Shown here piece after piece: positions 37,901 to 46,023 of a stretch of 64,000 bases of DNA. The notes beneath the pieces are model-generated. The model ran no database searches. It saw only the letters and a program-made list of their open reading frames with translations, and was not told the origin of the DNA. This stretch comes from Mycobacterium sp. GA-0227b (GTDB taxonomy: Bacteria > Actinomycetota > Actinomycetes > Mycobacteriales > Mycobacteriaceae), in assembly GCF_001499855.1 (NCBI RefSeq), contig NZ_LQIK01000030.1:1-64000 (forward strand), written 5' to 3'. Both the position numbers and the translations under genes were made by a program. How positions within the stretch are numbered: the first letter of the stretch is position 1; each line of letters opens with the position of its first letter.

Positions 37901-38047
37901 GCGGCACAAGAGGAGTCGGCGACCGATGGCGAAACCGCCGCTGCCGCTGAGCCTTCCGTCGCTGATGACAACGAAGACAAGCCGGCGCCGCCACCGGTGA
38001 AGGGTCTCGGAATCGCCAAGGGCGCACGCCCGCCGGGCAAGCGCTGA
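34985..38047 (+). CDS. etfD: EtfD-type membrane (Fe-S) ETF oxidoreductase
   Basis: A 1020-residue orthologue of Rv0338c/EtfD, which passes electrons from fatty-acyl-CoA dehydrogenases via EtfAB to the respiratory chain. About five N-terminal helices (to about residue 240) are followed by two 4Fe-4S clusters (CTECGRCQSQCP at about 298; CTTCGACVEQCP at about 409) and two CCG heterodisulfide-reductase-like domains (FWVGCAGAYEDR ... CPHCFNTLG; HDPCYLGRH ... GLCCGAGGARMW). The last about 220 residues are an Ala/Pro/Lys-rich tail with five GLGIAxGA(K/R)xPG repeats. GTG 34985 follows GGGAGGCG. Two palindromes upstream suggest control by lipid availability. Confidence 0.93.
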   Translation: MDTQMLIRLVVGLGLTALVLVFAAKRVLWLTNLIRSGAPTSPENNRKDNLATRITTQIKEVFGQTRLLKWSIPGIAHFFTMWGFFILASVYLEAYGLLFDHDFHIPFIGRWDALGFLQDFFAVAVLVGIIIFAIIRLRTEPKEHGRDSRFYGSHTGGAWLILFMIFNVIWTYALVRGAAVNTDALPYGNGAFFSQFMGWVLNPLGHTANEWIETIALLLHIAVMLVFLLIVLHSKHLHIGLAPINVTFKRLPDGLGPLLPVEYDGKPIDFEDPPEDAVLGRGKIEDFTWKAYLDMTTCTECGRCQSQCPAWNTGKPLSPKLVIMNLRDHLFAKAPYVLGDKESPLENTPEGGLGEEVRGEKHSEEHSHDHVPESGFERIMGSGPEQATRPLVGTEEQGGVIDPDVLWSCTTCGACVEQCPVDIEHIDHIVDMRRYQVMMESEFPGELGVLFKNLETKGNPWGQNAKDRTNWIDEVDFDVPVYGKDVESFDGYEYLFWVGCAGAYEDRAKKTTKAVAELLAAAGVKYLVLGEGETCNGDSARRSGNEFLFQQLAAQNVETLNDLFEGVERVDRKIVVTCPHCFNTLGREYPQLGGNFTVLHHTQLLNRLVRDKKLIPVTPADGGMDITYHDPCYLGRHNKEYSAPRELIGASGAKLTEMPRHADRGLCCGAGGARMWMEEHIGKRVNVERTEEAMDTASTIATGCPFCRVMITDGVDDVAASRNVEKAEVLDVAQLLLGSLDKTAITLPEKGTAAKEAEERAAELAARAPAVEEAPAEAEATPEPAAQTATESPAQPAGSKPVTGLGIAGGAKRPGAKKAAAAAEKPAADKPAAAAAPAKGLGIAAGAKRPGANKAAPAAQAAQAPAAEAPEATAKPEPEVKGLGIAAGAKRPGAKKAAKTPNAGEATVTQPPNVDPDKAVPGAKTDTADSDRGLDGKPEPEVKGLGIAPGARRPGAKKAAPAAQPPAAPKPTAAQEESATDGETAAAAEPSVADDNEDKPAPPPVKGLGIAKGARPPGKR

Positions 38048-38094
38048 CGCCATTTGAGCAGCTTTTTCGTTAATCGCTGGACAGCAGTGAGACT

Positions 38095-39369
38095 ATGGAG
38101 GGCGTGACCACGCACCAGGTGCCGATCCATGCCACGGGGCACAGCCCGCGGCATCGCACGTTCACGCAGTCTTCCAAGCTGCAGGACGTTCTCTACGAGA
38201 TCCGCGGTCCGGTGCACGAGCACGCTTCGCGCCTCGAGGCCGAGGGCCACCGCATCCTCAAGCTCAACATCGGCAACCCGGCGCCATTCGGGTTCGAGGC
38301 GCCCGATGTGATCATGCGCGACATCATCCAGGCGCTGCCGTATGCGCAGGGGTACTCCGACTCCAAGGGAATCATGCCGGCCCGGCGCGCGGTGTTCACC
38401 CGCTACGAACTCGTGGAGGGGTTCCCGAAATTCGACGTCGACGACGTCTATCTCGGCAACGGCGCTTCGGAGCTGATCCAAATGACGCTGCAGGCGCTTT
38501 TGGACAACGGCGACCAGGTGTTGATCCCGGCGCCGGACTATCCGCTGTGGACCGCCTGCACCTCGTTGGCCGGTGGCACCCCGGTGCACTACCTGTGCGA
38601 CGAGACGCAGGGCTGGATGCCCGACATCGCCGACCTGGAATCCAAGATCACCGACCGCACGAAGGCGATCGTCGTGATCAATCCGAACAACCCGACTGGC
38701 GCGGTATACCGCCGCGAAACCCTCGAGCAGATCGCTGAATTGGCGCGTGAGCACCAACTGCTGCTGCTCGCCGACGAGATCTACGACAAGATCCTCTACG
38801 ACGACGCCGAGCACATCGCGATGGCGTCGGTGGCCCCCGATGTGCTGACGCTGACCTTCAACGGGCTGTCGAAGGCCTACCGGGTGGCCGGGTATCGGTC
38901 CGGATGGCTGGTGATCACCGGGCCGAAGGAGAACGCCGGCAGCTTCATCGAGGGCATCAGCCTGCTCGCGAACATGCGCTTGTGCCCGAATGTGCCTGCG
39001 CAGCACGCGATTCAGGTCGCCCTCGGCGGACATCAGAGCATCGAGGACCTGGTGTTGCCGGGCGGCCGGCTGCGCGAGCAGCGCGACGTGGCCTGGCAGA
39101 TGCTCAACGAGATTCCCGGCGTGTCCTGCGTGAAACCCCAAGGCGCGCTTTACGCATTCCCGCGCCTGGACCCCGAGGTCTACGACATCGTCGACGACGA
39201 GCAGCTGGTTCTGGATCTGCTGCTGCAAGAGAAGATCCTCGTCACACAGGGCACCGGTTTCAACTGGCCGACACCGGATCACCTGCGCATCGTGACGCTG
39301 CCGTGGGCCCGTGATCTGGCCAACGCCATCGAGCGGCTGGGTAACTTCCTCGTCAGCTACCGGCAGTAG
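38095..39369 (+). CDS. aspC: AspC/AlaA-type PLP aminotransferase
   Basis: A 424-residue class I aminotransferase orthologous to Rv0337c (aspartate/alanine aminotransferase). The fold begins after a variable N-terminus at KLQDVLYEIRGPV. The PLP lysine is K260 in NGLSKAYRVAGY, and NPNNPTGAVY and the C-terminal TLPWARDL with carboxylate-binding Arg are present. It exchanges amino groups between Asp or Ala and 2-oxoglutarate. It lies 47 bases after etfD, in the same order as in M. tuberculosis. Confidence 0.93.
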   Translation: MEGVTTHQVPIHATGHSPRHRTFTQSSKLQDVLYEIRGPVHEHASRLEAEGHRILKLNIGNPAPFGFEAPDVIMRDIIQALPYAQGYSDSKGIMPARRAVFTRYELVEGFPKFDVDDVYLGNGASELIQMTLQALLDNGDQVLIPAPDYPLWTACTSLAGGTPVHYLCDETQGWMPDIADLESKITDRTKAIVVINPNNPTGAVYRRETLEQIAELAREHQLLLLADEIYDKILYDDAEHIAMASVAPDVLTLTFNGLSKAYRVAGYRSGWLVITGPKENAGSFIEGISLLANMRLCPNVPAQHAIQVALGGHQSIEDLVLPGGRLREQRDVAWQMLNEIPGVSCVKPQGALYAFPRLDPEVYDIVDDEQLVLDLLLQEKILVTQGTGFNWPTPDHLRIVTLPWARDLANAIERLGNFLVSYRQ

Positions 39370-39392
39370 CGGCCTTCTCTACGCTGTAGTCC

Positions 39393-40655
39393 GTGACGCA
39401 CTCGCACGGACACTCGCATTCCCTGCAGGGTCCAGCGCCGCTCGGGCCCATCGCAGCGAAGGTCGTCGTCGGCCTGTTGATCGCGATCGGGTTGGCCGTC
39501 TTGGTCGGCGCCACCTGGCTGTGGCCAAGCCAGCAGAAGACCGACATCCCGCTGCCGTTCCAGAACGCCGAAGGCGGAGCGGTCACCACCGAGGCCGGCC
39601 ACGTGGTGTCCAGCAGCGCAGCCGTCTGCGGCGGGCCGTCCGTGGGAGCGGTGCTGACGACCGAACCGGTACCGGCGGAGGGCGGCAACGCCAATTGCGT
39701 GCACTCGCTCATCGCGATCGACTCCGGCCCGAACCGGGGTGCCCACACCCTGCTGCAGTTCAGCGGCGGGCCGGGGCAGCCCCAACTCGCGGTCGGTGAC
39801 CAGATCCGGATCACCCGCCAGGTCGACCCGACCGGTACGACGACCTACTCGTTCTACGACTACGAACGGGCGTGGCCGTTGACCGGGCTGGCCGCGGCGT
39901 TCGCGGTGGTGGTTGTCGCGGTCGCCGGATGGCGCGGGTTGCGTGCGCTCGTCGGCATCCTCGTCGCGTTCGCGGTGCTCGTCGTGTTCATGCTGCCGGC
40001 CCTACGGGACGGAGCCGCCGCCATTCCCGTCGCATTGGTGGCATCGGCGCTGATCCTTTACGCGGTGATCTACCTTGCACACGGCGTGAGTTTGCGCACC
40101 AGCGCGGCACTGCTGGGCACACTGACATCCCTGCTCCTCGCAGCGGTATTATCTTGGGCCGCAATAGAATTTGCTCACCTCACCGGCCTGTCCGAGGAGG
40201 AGAACAATGCGGTCGCGACTTACCTCGGCAATGTGTCGATCACCGGGCTGCTGCTGGCCGGATTCATCATCGGGTCACTGGGCGTACTCAACGACGTCAC
40301 GGTCACGCAGGCATCCACCGTGTTCGAGCTTGCCCAACTCGAGGGGGCCACGCGGCGGGCGATCTTCGTGGGTGCCATGCGGGTGGGCCGCGACCACATC
40401 GCGAGCACGGTCTACACCCTGGTGCTGGCCTATGCGGGCAGTGCGCTGCCGTTGCTGCTGCTGTTCAGCGTCGCCAACCGGGCCCTCGGCGACGTGCTCA
40501 CCGGCGAGAGTGTGGCCATCGAGATCGCCCGCTCGGCGGTCGGCGGTATCGCGTTGGCATTGTCGGTTCCGCTGACGACGGGTATCGCCGCGGTGCTGGC
40601 GACGCCTACCGGCCGACGATCGGCACCTGTGTCGCCTCACAATGCGCCAGACTGA
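39393..40655 (+). CDS. YibE/F-family membrane protein
   Basis: A 420-residue polytopic protein. A His-rich N-terminus (THSHGHSHS) precedes one helix, an extracytoplasmic beta-rich domain (about 45-150) and about seven helices with the YibE/F signatures YLGNVSITGLLLAGFIIGSLG and VLNDVTVTQASTVFEL. The transport substrate is unknown. The His cluster suggests metal association. The start is GTG 39393, 23 bases after aspC. Confidence 0.85.
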   Translation: MTHSHGHSHSLQGPAPLGPIAAKVVVGLLIAIGLAVLVGATWLWPSQQKTDIPLPFQNAEGGAVTTEAGHVVSSSAAVCGGPSVGAVLTTEPVPAEGGNANCVHSLIAIDSGPNRGAHTLLQFSGGPGQPQLAVGDQIRITRQVDPTGTTTYSFYDYERAWPLTGLAAAFAVVVVAVAGWRGLRALVGILVAFAVLVVFMLPALRDGAAAIPVALVASALILYAVIYLAHGVSLRTSAALLGTLTSLLLAAVLSWAAIEFAHLTGLSEEENNAVATYLGNVSITGLLLAGFIIGSLGVLNDVTVTQASTVFELAQLEGATRRAIFVGAMRVGRDHIASTVYTLVLAYAGSALPLLLLFSVANRALGDVLTGESVAIEIARSAVGGIALALSVPLTTGIAAVLATPTGRRSAPVSPHNAPD

Positions 40656-40656
40656 G

Positions 40657-42285
40657 ATGATGGCGGCCACCGACAGGGCGCAGGACGCCTTTGAACACCG
40701 GGCGTGGCCCGAGGTCTACGACACCCTGATCCAGGCCAGCGCGCAAGGCGATCTCGATGCGAACGATCTCGAACGCCTCGCCATTGCCACCTACCTGCTG
40801 GGAAGGGACGAGGAAAGTACTCGAGCCTGGGAACAGGCCTACTCCGCGCACTTGGCGCGCGACGACCCCGGCCGCGCCGCAGAGTGCGGGTTCTGGCTGG
40901 CGCTCACACAGCTGCTTGCAGGCAACGGCGCACGCGGCGGCGGATGGCTCGCGCGGGTAGGCCGGCTCGTGGAGGACCGCGAGCTGGATTGCGCCGCCCG
41001 CGGTTACCTACTCGTATCCGCGGGCCTTCAGTTGTGGACGAGTGGGGACTCGGCCGAATCGTTTGCGATGTTCGCCGAGGCCGGCAGGATCGCGGCACGG
41101 TTCGCCGACCCGGACCTGGCGGCCCTCGCTCGGTTGGGGCAAGGTCAGGCGTCGGTCACCGGCGGTGAGACCGCGCGGGGTGTGGCGCTGCTCGACGAAG
41201 CGATGGTGAGCGTCACCGCGGGCGAAGTGTCGCCCATCCCGGCCGGCATCGTCTACTGCGCCGTCATCGAGACGTGTATGGGCGCGTTCGACCTGCGGCG
41301 AGCAACCGAGTGGACCGTGGCACTGAGCGAGTGGTGTGACGCCCAGCCCGGCCTCGTCCCCTACCGCGGCCAATGCCTCGTGCATCGCGCGCAGATTTTG
41401 CAGATCCACGGCGAGTGGTCCGAGGCGACGACCGCGGCCCGTCAGGCCTGCGAACACCTGTCACACCCGACGCCACACCCTACTTTCGGGCTGGCCGCCT
41501 ACCAGCAAGCGGAGCTGCACCGGCTGCGCGGGGAGTTCGACGACGCTGAGGCCGCATACCGGCAGGCCCACCAATCTGGACGAGAGCCGTTGCCCGGCTT
41601 GGCCTTACTCCGAATGGCCGAGGGAAAACTCGACGCAGCGACGACCGCCATCCGCCGCGCGGTGGACGAAAGCTCAGATCCCTTCGGCCGGCCGGCCGCA
41701 TTGGCGGCTCACGTCGAGATCATGCTCACGAGCGGCGACGTCGCAGCAGCGCGGACGAGCACCGACGAACTCTCCGGGCTCGCCGAAACCATCGACGCTC
41801 CGTTCCTGCGCGCGGTCGCCGCTCACGCCGACGGGTCGACGCTGCTGGCCGAGGGCGACGCCGCTGGGGCGCTTGCCGCCTTGCACCGCGCATCGGCCGG
41901 GTGGCGGGACCTGGCAATGCCTTACGAAGCCGCTCGAACTCGAGTCCAGTGCGGGCTGGCGTGCCGGGCGCTTGGCGACTTCGACTCCGCAGCAATGGAA
42001 TTCGACGCGGCACGTGACGGCTTTGACCGGCTCGGCGCCAAGCCAGACATGCGACGCTTGGCCGAACTCGTCGGGAGTCCGCAGGGGCCGAAGGGCATGC
42101 TGACCGCACGCGAATGCGAGGTGTTACGGCTTGTCGCCGCCGGCAAGACCAACCGAGAGATCGGCGCGAGCCTCGTGCTCAGCGAGCACACCGTCGCGCG
42201 CCATCTGCAGAACATCTTCACGAAGCTCGGCTTGTCGTCCCGGTCGGCGGCCACCGCCTACGCCTACGAGCAACACCTCGTCTGA
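40657..42285 (+). CDS. LuxR-family regulator with TPR-like sensor
   Basis: About 542 residues of helical TPR-like repeats with a C-terminal LuxR/GerE helix-turn-helix (LTARECEVLRLVAAGKTNRE..., about 475-540). There is no receiver or ATPase domain. The start is ATG 40657 or 40660, just past the stop of the YibE/F gene (ATG 40642 would overlap by 14 bases). It is followed by a methyltransferase gene in the same direction, its likely target or partner. The signal is unknown. Confidence 0.8.
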   Translation: MMAATDRAQDAFEHRAWPEVYDTLIQASAQGDLDANDLERLAIATYLLGRDEESTRAWEQAYSAHLARDDPGRAAECGFWLALTQLLAGNGARGGGWLARVGRLVEDRELDCAARGYLLVSAGLQLWTSGDSAESFAMFAEAGRIAARFADPDLAALARLGQGQASVTGGETARGVALLDEAMVSVTAGEVSPIPAGIVYCAVIETCMGAFDLRRATEWTVALSEWCDAQPGLVPYRGQCLVHRAQILQIHGEWSEATTAARQACEHLSHPTPHPTFGLAAYQQAELHRLRGEFDDAEAAYRQAHQSGREPLPGLALLRMAEGKLDAATTAIRRAVDESSDPFGRPAALAAHVEIMLTSGDVAAARTSTDELSGLAETIDAPFLRAVAAHADGSTLLAEGDAAGALAALHRASAGWRDLAMPYEAARTRVQCGLACRALGDFDSAAMEFDAARDGFDRLGAKPDMRRLAELVGSPQGPKGMLTARECEVLRLVAAGKTNREIGASLVLSEHTVARHLQNIFTKLGLSSRSAATAYAYEQHLV

Positions 42286-42377
42286 GGGACGAGTGGTCAG
42301 AACTGACCACGGGTATCGCAGCGAAATGGTCGATTTGGTCGACGCGGCGAGAGCGTTGCCGTTCATACCGTCTCACC

Positions 42378-43187
42378 ATGACTCAACAAGTTGATTACCG
42401 TGACCTCCGGCGAACCGAAGCCGAAAATTACGCGGCCAATTTCGTCCCGCTCATTCCCGCGCCGTTGGCCGAGGATCTCATCGAGGCGGCCGCACCCGAG
42501 TCGGGTGAATATGTCGTCGACATCGCGTGCGGAACCGGCGTCGTCACCCGTCTGGCCGCCGAGCGGGTGGGACCCACCGGGAAAGTCGTCGGAGTGGATC
42601 TCACCCCTGAAATGCTGGAGGTTGCCCGCGCAAGCGCCGCACCGTCCGGTGCCGTAATCGAGTGGCGGCAGGGAAGCGCCGAAGCTCTCCCGCTTGCCGA
42701 TGAGTCCTACGACTTGGCGTCGTGTCAGCTCGGGCTGATGTTCTTTCCCGACCGAGCCGCGGCAGTGAGCGAGATGTGGCGGGTGCTGTCGCCGGGTGGC
42801 CGCGTCGCCGTCAACGTGCCGGGAGCGATGCCGGGACTGTTCGAGATCATGGCTGATGCTCTTGGCCGCCACATCAATCCTGATCTCCCCGGTTTCCTAC
42901 GGGCGGTCTTCTCAGTGAGCGAAACTGAACTTCGCCAGCTGTTGGACGGCGCTCACTTCCAAGACGTGACCGTCAAGACCGTGACGAAGACGTTGCGACT
43001 CCCGCCACCGGCCGAATTCCTTTGGCAATACCTCGAAGTCACACCTATAGCGGGCCTCGTCTTAGGGGCGGATGACCGCCACCGACGAAGACTCGAAGAC
43101 GACGTCGTCACGCGCTGGCAAGACTTCGTCCACGACGACGAACTGGTTCTCGAGCTGTCAGTCGCTATAGCCACGGCGCGAAAGTAG
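42378..43187 (+). CDS. Class I SAM-dependent methyltransferase
   Basis: A 269-residue Methyltransf_11/UbiE-like enzyme. SAM-binding motif I is VVDIACGTGVVTRLA, motif II region GVDLTPEMLEVAR, motif III LPLADESYDLASCQLGLMFFPD. The C-terminal half lacks recognised features. ATG 42378. It is probably expressed with the LuxR gene 92 bases upstream. The substrate is unknown. Confidence 0.85.
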   Translation: MTQQVDYRDLRRTEAENYAANFVPLIPAPLAEDLIEAAAPESGEYVVDIACGTGVVTRLAAERVGPTGKVVGVDLTPEMLEVARASAAPSGAVIEWRQGSAEALPLADESYDLASCQLGLMFFPDRAAAVSEMWRVLSPGGRVAVNVPGAMPGLFEIMADALGRHINPDLPGFLRAVFSVSETELRQLLDGAHFQDVTVKTVTKTLRLPPPAEFLWQYLEVTPIAGLVLGADDRHRRRLEDDVVTRWQDFVHDDELVLELSVAIATARK

Positions 43188-43197
43188 CTGGCAACTC

Positions 43198-43359
43198 ATG
43201 ACATTCCTAGCAACCCCTGGCGCCGCCGCGGTACTAGCGTCCACGCTCACCTTGGGAATCACAACAAGCACACTCGAAGGCCCCGCCACTGCATGCGCCA
43301 AACGCACGGGGCTCGATTGGGACCGTTATGAAGTGTGCGTACGCACCGCTTATCCGTAA
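43198..43359 (+). CDS. Possible 53-residue exported peptide
   Basis: ATG 43198 opens a 53-codon frame. A hydrophobic N-terminus (TFLATPGAAAVLASTLTLGI) resembles a short signal peptide, and a mature region with two cysteines (TACAKR, YEVCVR) follows. It lies 10 bases after the methyltransferase stop. There is no clear ribosome site. It may be a small secreted peptide or the decayed start of a longer gene. Confidence 0.35.
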   Translation: MTFLATPGAAAVLASTLTLGITTSTLEGPATACAKRTGLDWDRYEVCVRTAYP

Positions 43360-43682
43360 CGTCTCACGTGGATTGCGTTGTTTAAACTGATCTTTGCGTC
43401 AGTGTCATGTGTAAGACGTTGCCCTAAAACGGGTCTCGTGGCCTACATTTAACCGGCGATCAGGCTTCGTGCGTGGACGGCTGCCCTGCGCCGGTTCCTG
43501 GCGGGCTTGGCCAGCCGATTCTCAGCCCAGGTGCGCGGTAAGCAGGAGGGCCGGCAGAGACTTTCGACCGTTGGGTTCATCCCTGAGGTCGCGCATCGCG
43601 AACAGGTTCTCGATGCCCTCGGGAAAGACGGCGTGGATGGTTCGGTGTCGGCGCCTGCGGCGATCGGGGGGACCCTGTTATT
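43360..43682. other. Gap without a convincing gene
   Basis: This stretch has lower coding quality than its flanks. Short frames (for example FIPEVAHREQVLDALGKDGV around 43580-43640) look like remnants with no recognisable family. GACCCTG-N6-CAGGGTC at 43671-43690 forms a 7-bp hairpin overlapping the stop of the leftward gene at 43683 and may act as its terminator. Nothing else was recognised. Confidence 0.4.
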
Positions 43683-44306
43683 TCAGGGTCGCTGACCGGA
43701 CGCGGAGACCATGTTGCCCCCATGATCGGAAGCCACCCGATGGCCTTCGCTGCGTGAAGTCCACAGTCGGTAGATCAGGACCGGGCCGATGATCCAGTAA
43801 GCGAGTGACGTCCAGAAGCCGGGGAACCCCAGGTCACCGGTGATAAAGCAGTACAACGTGTGGCTGATGGCGTTGCCCATGACGCCCATGACCGCGAAGA
43901 ACCAGACGATCAGCATGGGCACACGGCGCGGCAGCCTCAGGTACATGGCCAAGCCGGCGAGGGCGAAAACTGCGTAGCTCGCCATGTTGCCCCAGACGAA
44001 GAACTCGGTGGACATGCTGCGGGCACCGAAGATGTCCTCGGGCCAGCGTCGGTAGAACCCTCCCTGGAATTCGTCGGCGAAGTGCAGAAACTGCCAGGCC
44101 AGCGCGATGAGGTAGATCGGGAGTATGCGAGCGGGGTCGGCGGCGTGCCGGGCCGTGCTTGCCAGGTGGCAGCAGTAGGCGATGACCATGCACGGGATGA
44201 AGGTCCACCACATCGTCACCGGGGAGGGGTGGAGGTTGAATCCGATGATCGCGGCGCAAGCCGCCACTGTGGCGGCGATGAATTCTTTGGAGTACGTGGA
44301 GATCAT
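43683..44306 (-). CDS. HXXEE-like membrane protein
   Basis: A 207-residue protein with about five or six helices. FLHFADEFQGGFYRRWPE and SHTLYCFITGDLGFPGFWT carry the conserved His and acidic residues seen in HXXEE-type small membrane proteins, though the central motif is HFADE. Its ATG overlaps the stop of the TetR gene by four bases (ATGA), so regulator and membrane protein form one operon. A role as transporter or membrane-bound enzyme is unknown. Confidence 0.65.
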   Translation of the reverse strand: MISTYSKEFIAATVAACAAIIGFNLHPSPVTMWWTFIPCMVIAYCCHLASTARHAADPARILPIYLIALAWQFLHFADEFQGGFYRRWPEDIFGARSMSTEFFVWGNMASYAVFALAGLAMYLRLPRRVPMLIVWFFAVMGVMGNAISHTLYCFITGDLGFPGFWTSLAYWIIGPVLIYRLWTSRSEGHRVASDHGGNMVSASGQRP

Positions 44307-44974
44307 TGCGTGGTACTCCGTTCCGTGGTGTCGGTGATCGTGCAGGCGAGGAAGTAGTCGAGGTGCTCGGCGGCCATCTGCCGCGCGCGGTCAACTTCGT
44401 CGGGACGCGAGTTGTGGCCGAGATACAGGAAGCGGATCACGTTGAGGGGGGCAATGAGCTCCCAAACAATCTGTCGCGCGGGCAAATCGGTGCGGAGCTG
44501 TCCGGCTTCCTGCCACCGGGCGAACACCGGAGTAAGGGCCCCGCGTGCCGCTTCGATCGCTCCGGCTACGTGGATGGCCGTCGACGCGCGGCTCTCTTCG
44601 CGAAGCAGAACCGCGGAGAACATCCGAATGTCGGGCTGGCTCCAGTAGGCCAGCAGCCGATCGACCGCGGCAGAAATGGCCACCCGCGGCCCGGCCTCGA
44701 CCGCATCGGACGCATCGAAGCCCAGCAATTCGGGCGTTGGTGGCCCCATCGATTCGATGAGCCGGTTCAAGATCGCCTGCTTGCTGGGGAAGTGCGAATA
44801 CAGCGCGGCGTCGGTTACCCCTACAGCGGCGGCGATCTGGCGCACCGATGTGCCGGCGAAACCCTGCTCGGCGAACAACCGAAGCGCAGCCGCCAAGATC
44901 CGCTCGCCCGTCGGTTCCGCATCGGAAGCCGGCGGTCGTCCGATCCTGCGGCGGCTTACCTGAGCCATGTCCAT
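44303..44974 (-). CDS. TetR-family transcriptional regulator
   Basis: A 223-residue TetR protein. The DNA-binding helices are AALRLFAEQGFAGTSVRQIA then AAVGVTDAALYSHFPSKQAIL (about residues 26-72), with a helical ligand domain after them. ATG 44974 is used (ATG 44968 is possible). An inverted repeat directly upstream at 44977-44998 suggests autoregulation of the two-gene operon. The inducer is unknown. Confidence 0.87.
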   Translation of the reverse strand: MDMAQVSRRRIGRPPASDAEPTGERILAAALRLFAEQGFAGTSVRQIAAAVGVTDAALYSHFPSKQAILNRLIESMGPPTPELLGFDASDAVEAGPRVAISAAVDRLLAYWSQPDIRMFSAVLLREESRASTAIHVAGAIEAARGALTPVFARWQEAGQLRTDLPARQIVWELIAPLNVIRFLYLGHNSRPDEVDRARQMAAEHLDYFLACTITDTTERSTTQ

Positions 44975-44976
44975 AA

Positions 44977-44998
44977 ACTAAGTTAGTGCTAGTTTAGT
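44977..44998. promoter_or_regulatory. Candidate TetR autoregulatory operator
   Basis: ACTAAGTTAG-TG-CTAGTTTAGT at 44977-44998 pairs at 8 of 10 positions and lies two bases upstream of the TetR start codon, overlapping the likely promoter or start site. Assigned by position. Confidence 0.5.
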
Positions 44999-45052
44999 TG
45001 TCAAGCACACCGTTTCGCAGCGTGTGAGTGTGCGCAAAATGCGGCCGCTTAC

Positions 45053-45117
45053 TCTCCTGACTAACGCATCTGCAGCAGCCACTGAACTAGTCGCGAATCT
45101 CGTTGTGAGTCAGGAGA
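45053..45117. repeat. 10-bp perfect inverted repeat in the 44975-45235 gap
   Basis: TCTCCTGACT (45053-45062) and AGTCAGGAGA (45108-45117) are perfect inverses 45 bases apart. The right arm doubles as an AGGAG ribosome-site match nine bases before ATG 45126, which opens a 24-codon frame ending at 45200. It could be a structured leader that hides a ribosome site, or a chance or remnant element. The rest of the gap holds nothing recognisable. Confidence 0.4.
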
Positions 45118-45235
45118 AACCTGAGATGACACTTAACCAATCGGCGTTAAAGCCTTCAGTTTCAATGCGATTCTGCTTGCAACAGCCGCTAGCGCTTTAG
45201 CGTGTCAAATTGGTCATGGCCGAGAAGGTACGCCG

Positions 45236-45979
45236 TCAGAACGACGTCCGCTCCAGCCACCGGTCCCACACCGCGGCATCACCCAGCACTTCGACGCCGA
45301 GATCACCGGCCGCTCGCCGGCGGGTGATGGCCAGCAGCAGGTCCGTGGCGGGGCCACGCAGAGCGGCGTCGGCCTTGGTGTGGTTGTGCGACCACCAGAC
45401 ACCTTCCTCGTCGTGGACGATGGTCCACTCACCGGTCGGCCCGAGACCGTCGTCGGTCGCGTGCATGTGAATGCTGCGGCCGCGGTCGAGCGCGGGTTGC
45501 GTCGTATTGCTCGCCATCAACTCGACCCATTCGCTGATCGCGTCGGCGGCGAGGTCGGGCGGCGGGTCGTACTCGACGCCGAGGGACAGCGCCGCGTCCG
45601 CATGGTGAACTGTGACCTCATGCAACCGTCGACGGATCCACCAGCCCGCCGGGCGGGGACCGCGAAACGTCCACACCCGAGTGGCGGGGCCGACCCGCTC
45701 GACCGCGTCGACGATCAGCCGCGCCCCCTGGTTGAGCCAGTCGGTCGCGCCGTCGGGGTCGTCGGGTGGCCTGCCGTCGCGGACGTCGCGCGGATCGAGC
45801 GCAGCCATCCGTCGTTCGGCGATGATCTGTGCCGCCCAACGGTTTCCGCGGCCGACGTGGCGGAACAGTTGCTTGAGCGTCCAGCCGGGGCAGGTCGGCA
45901 CGGGCGTTGACGGGTCTGCACTGCGGATCAGTTTCCCGAAGGCCCGGGTCTGGTCGAGCAGCGCGGCTCGGAAATCCAC
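45236..45979 (-). CDS. Mycothiol-dependent maleylpyruvate isomerase family protein
   Basis: A 247-residue MDMPI/DinB-fold protein (TIGR03083-like). The N-terminal bundle contains PTCPGWTLKQLFRHVGRGNRWAA, and RRLHEVTVHHADAAL supplies metal-ligand His and Glu; a C-terminal SCP-like domain follows. The family uses mycothiol and a divalent metal; the actual substrate is unknown. The start is GTG 45979. It is separated from CYP140 by 44 bases and transcribed in the same direction. Confidence 0.78.
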   Translation of the reverse strand: MDFRAALLDQTRAFGKLIRSADPSTPVPTCPGWTLKQLFRHVGRGNRWAAQIIAERRMAALDPRDVRDGRPPDDPDGATDWLNQGARLIVDAVERVGPATRVWTFRGPRPAGWWIRRRLHEVTVHHADAALSLGVEYDPPPDLAADAISEWVELMASNTTQPALDRGRSIHMHATDDGLGPTGEWTIVHDEEGVWWSHNHTKADAALRGPATDLLLAITRRRAAGDLGVEVLGDAAVWDRWLERTSF

Positions 45980-46023
45980 GCTCCGAACGTACTCAATACT
46001 CGATGCGGAAACCGCCGATCGCG

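Noticed and set aside
43070..43079. CTTAGGGGC match to the ini-locus motif
   Set aside because: Single copy inside the methyltransferase coding region, without tandem partners.
43469..43792. Short frames after the LuxR-methyltransferase region as a possible transposase remnant
   Set aside because: No DDE, Tnp or other family motif and no terminal repeats could be seen; recorded only as a gap.
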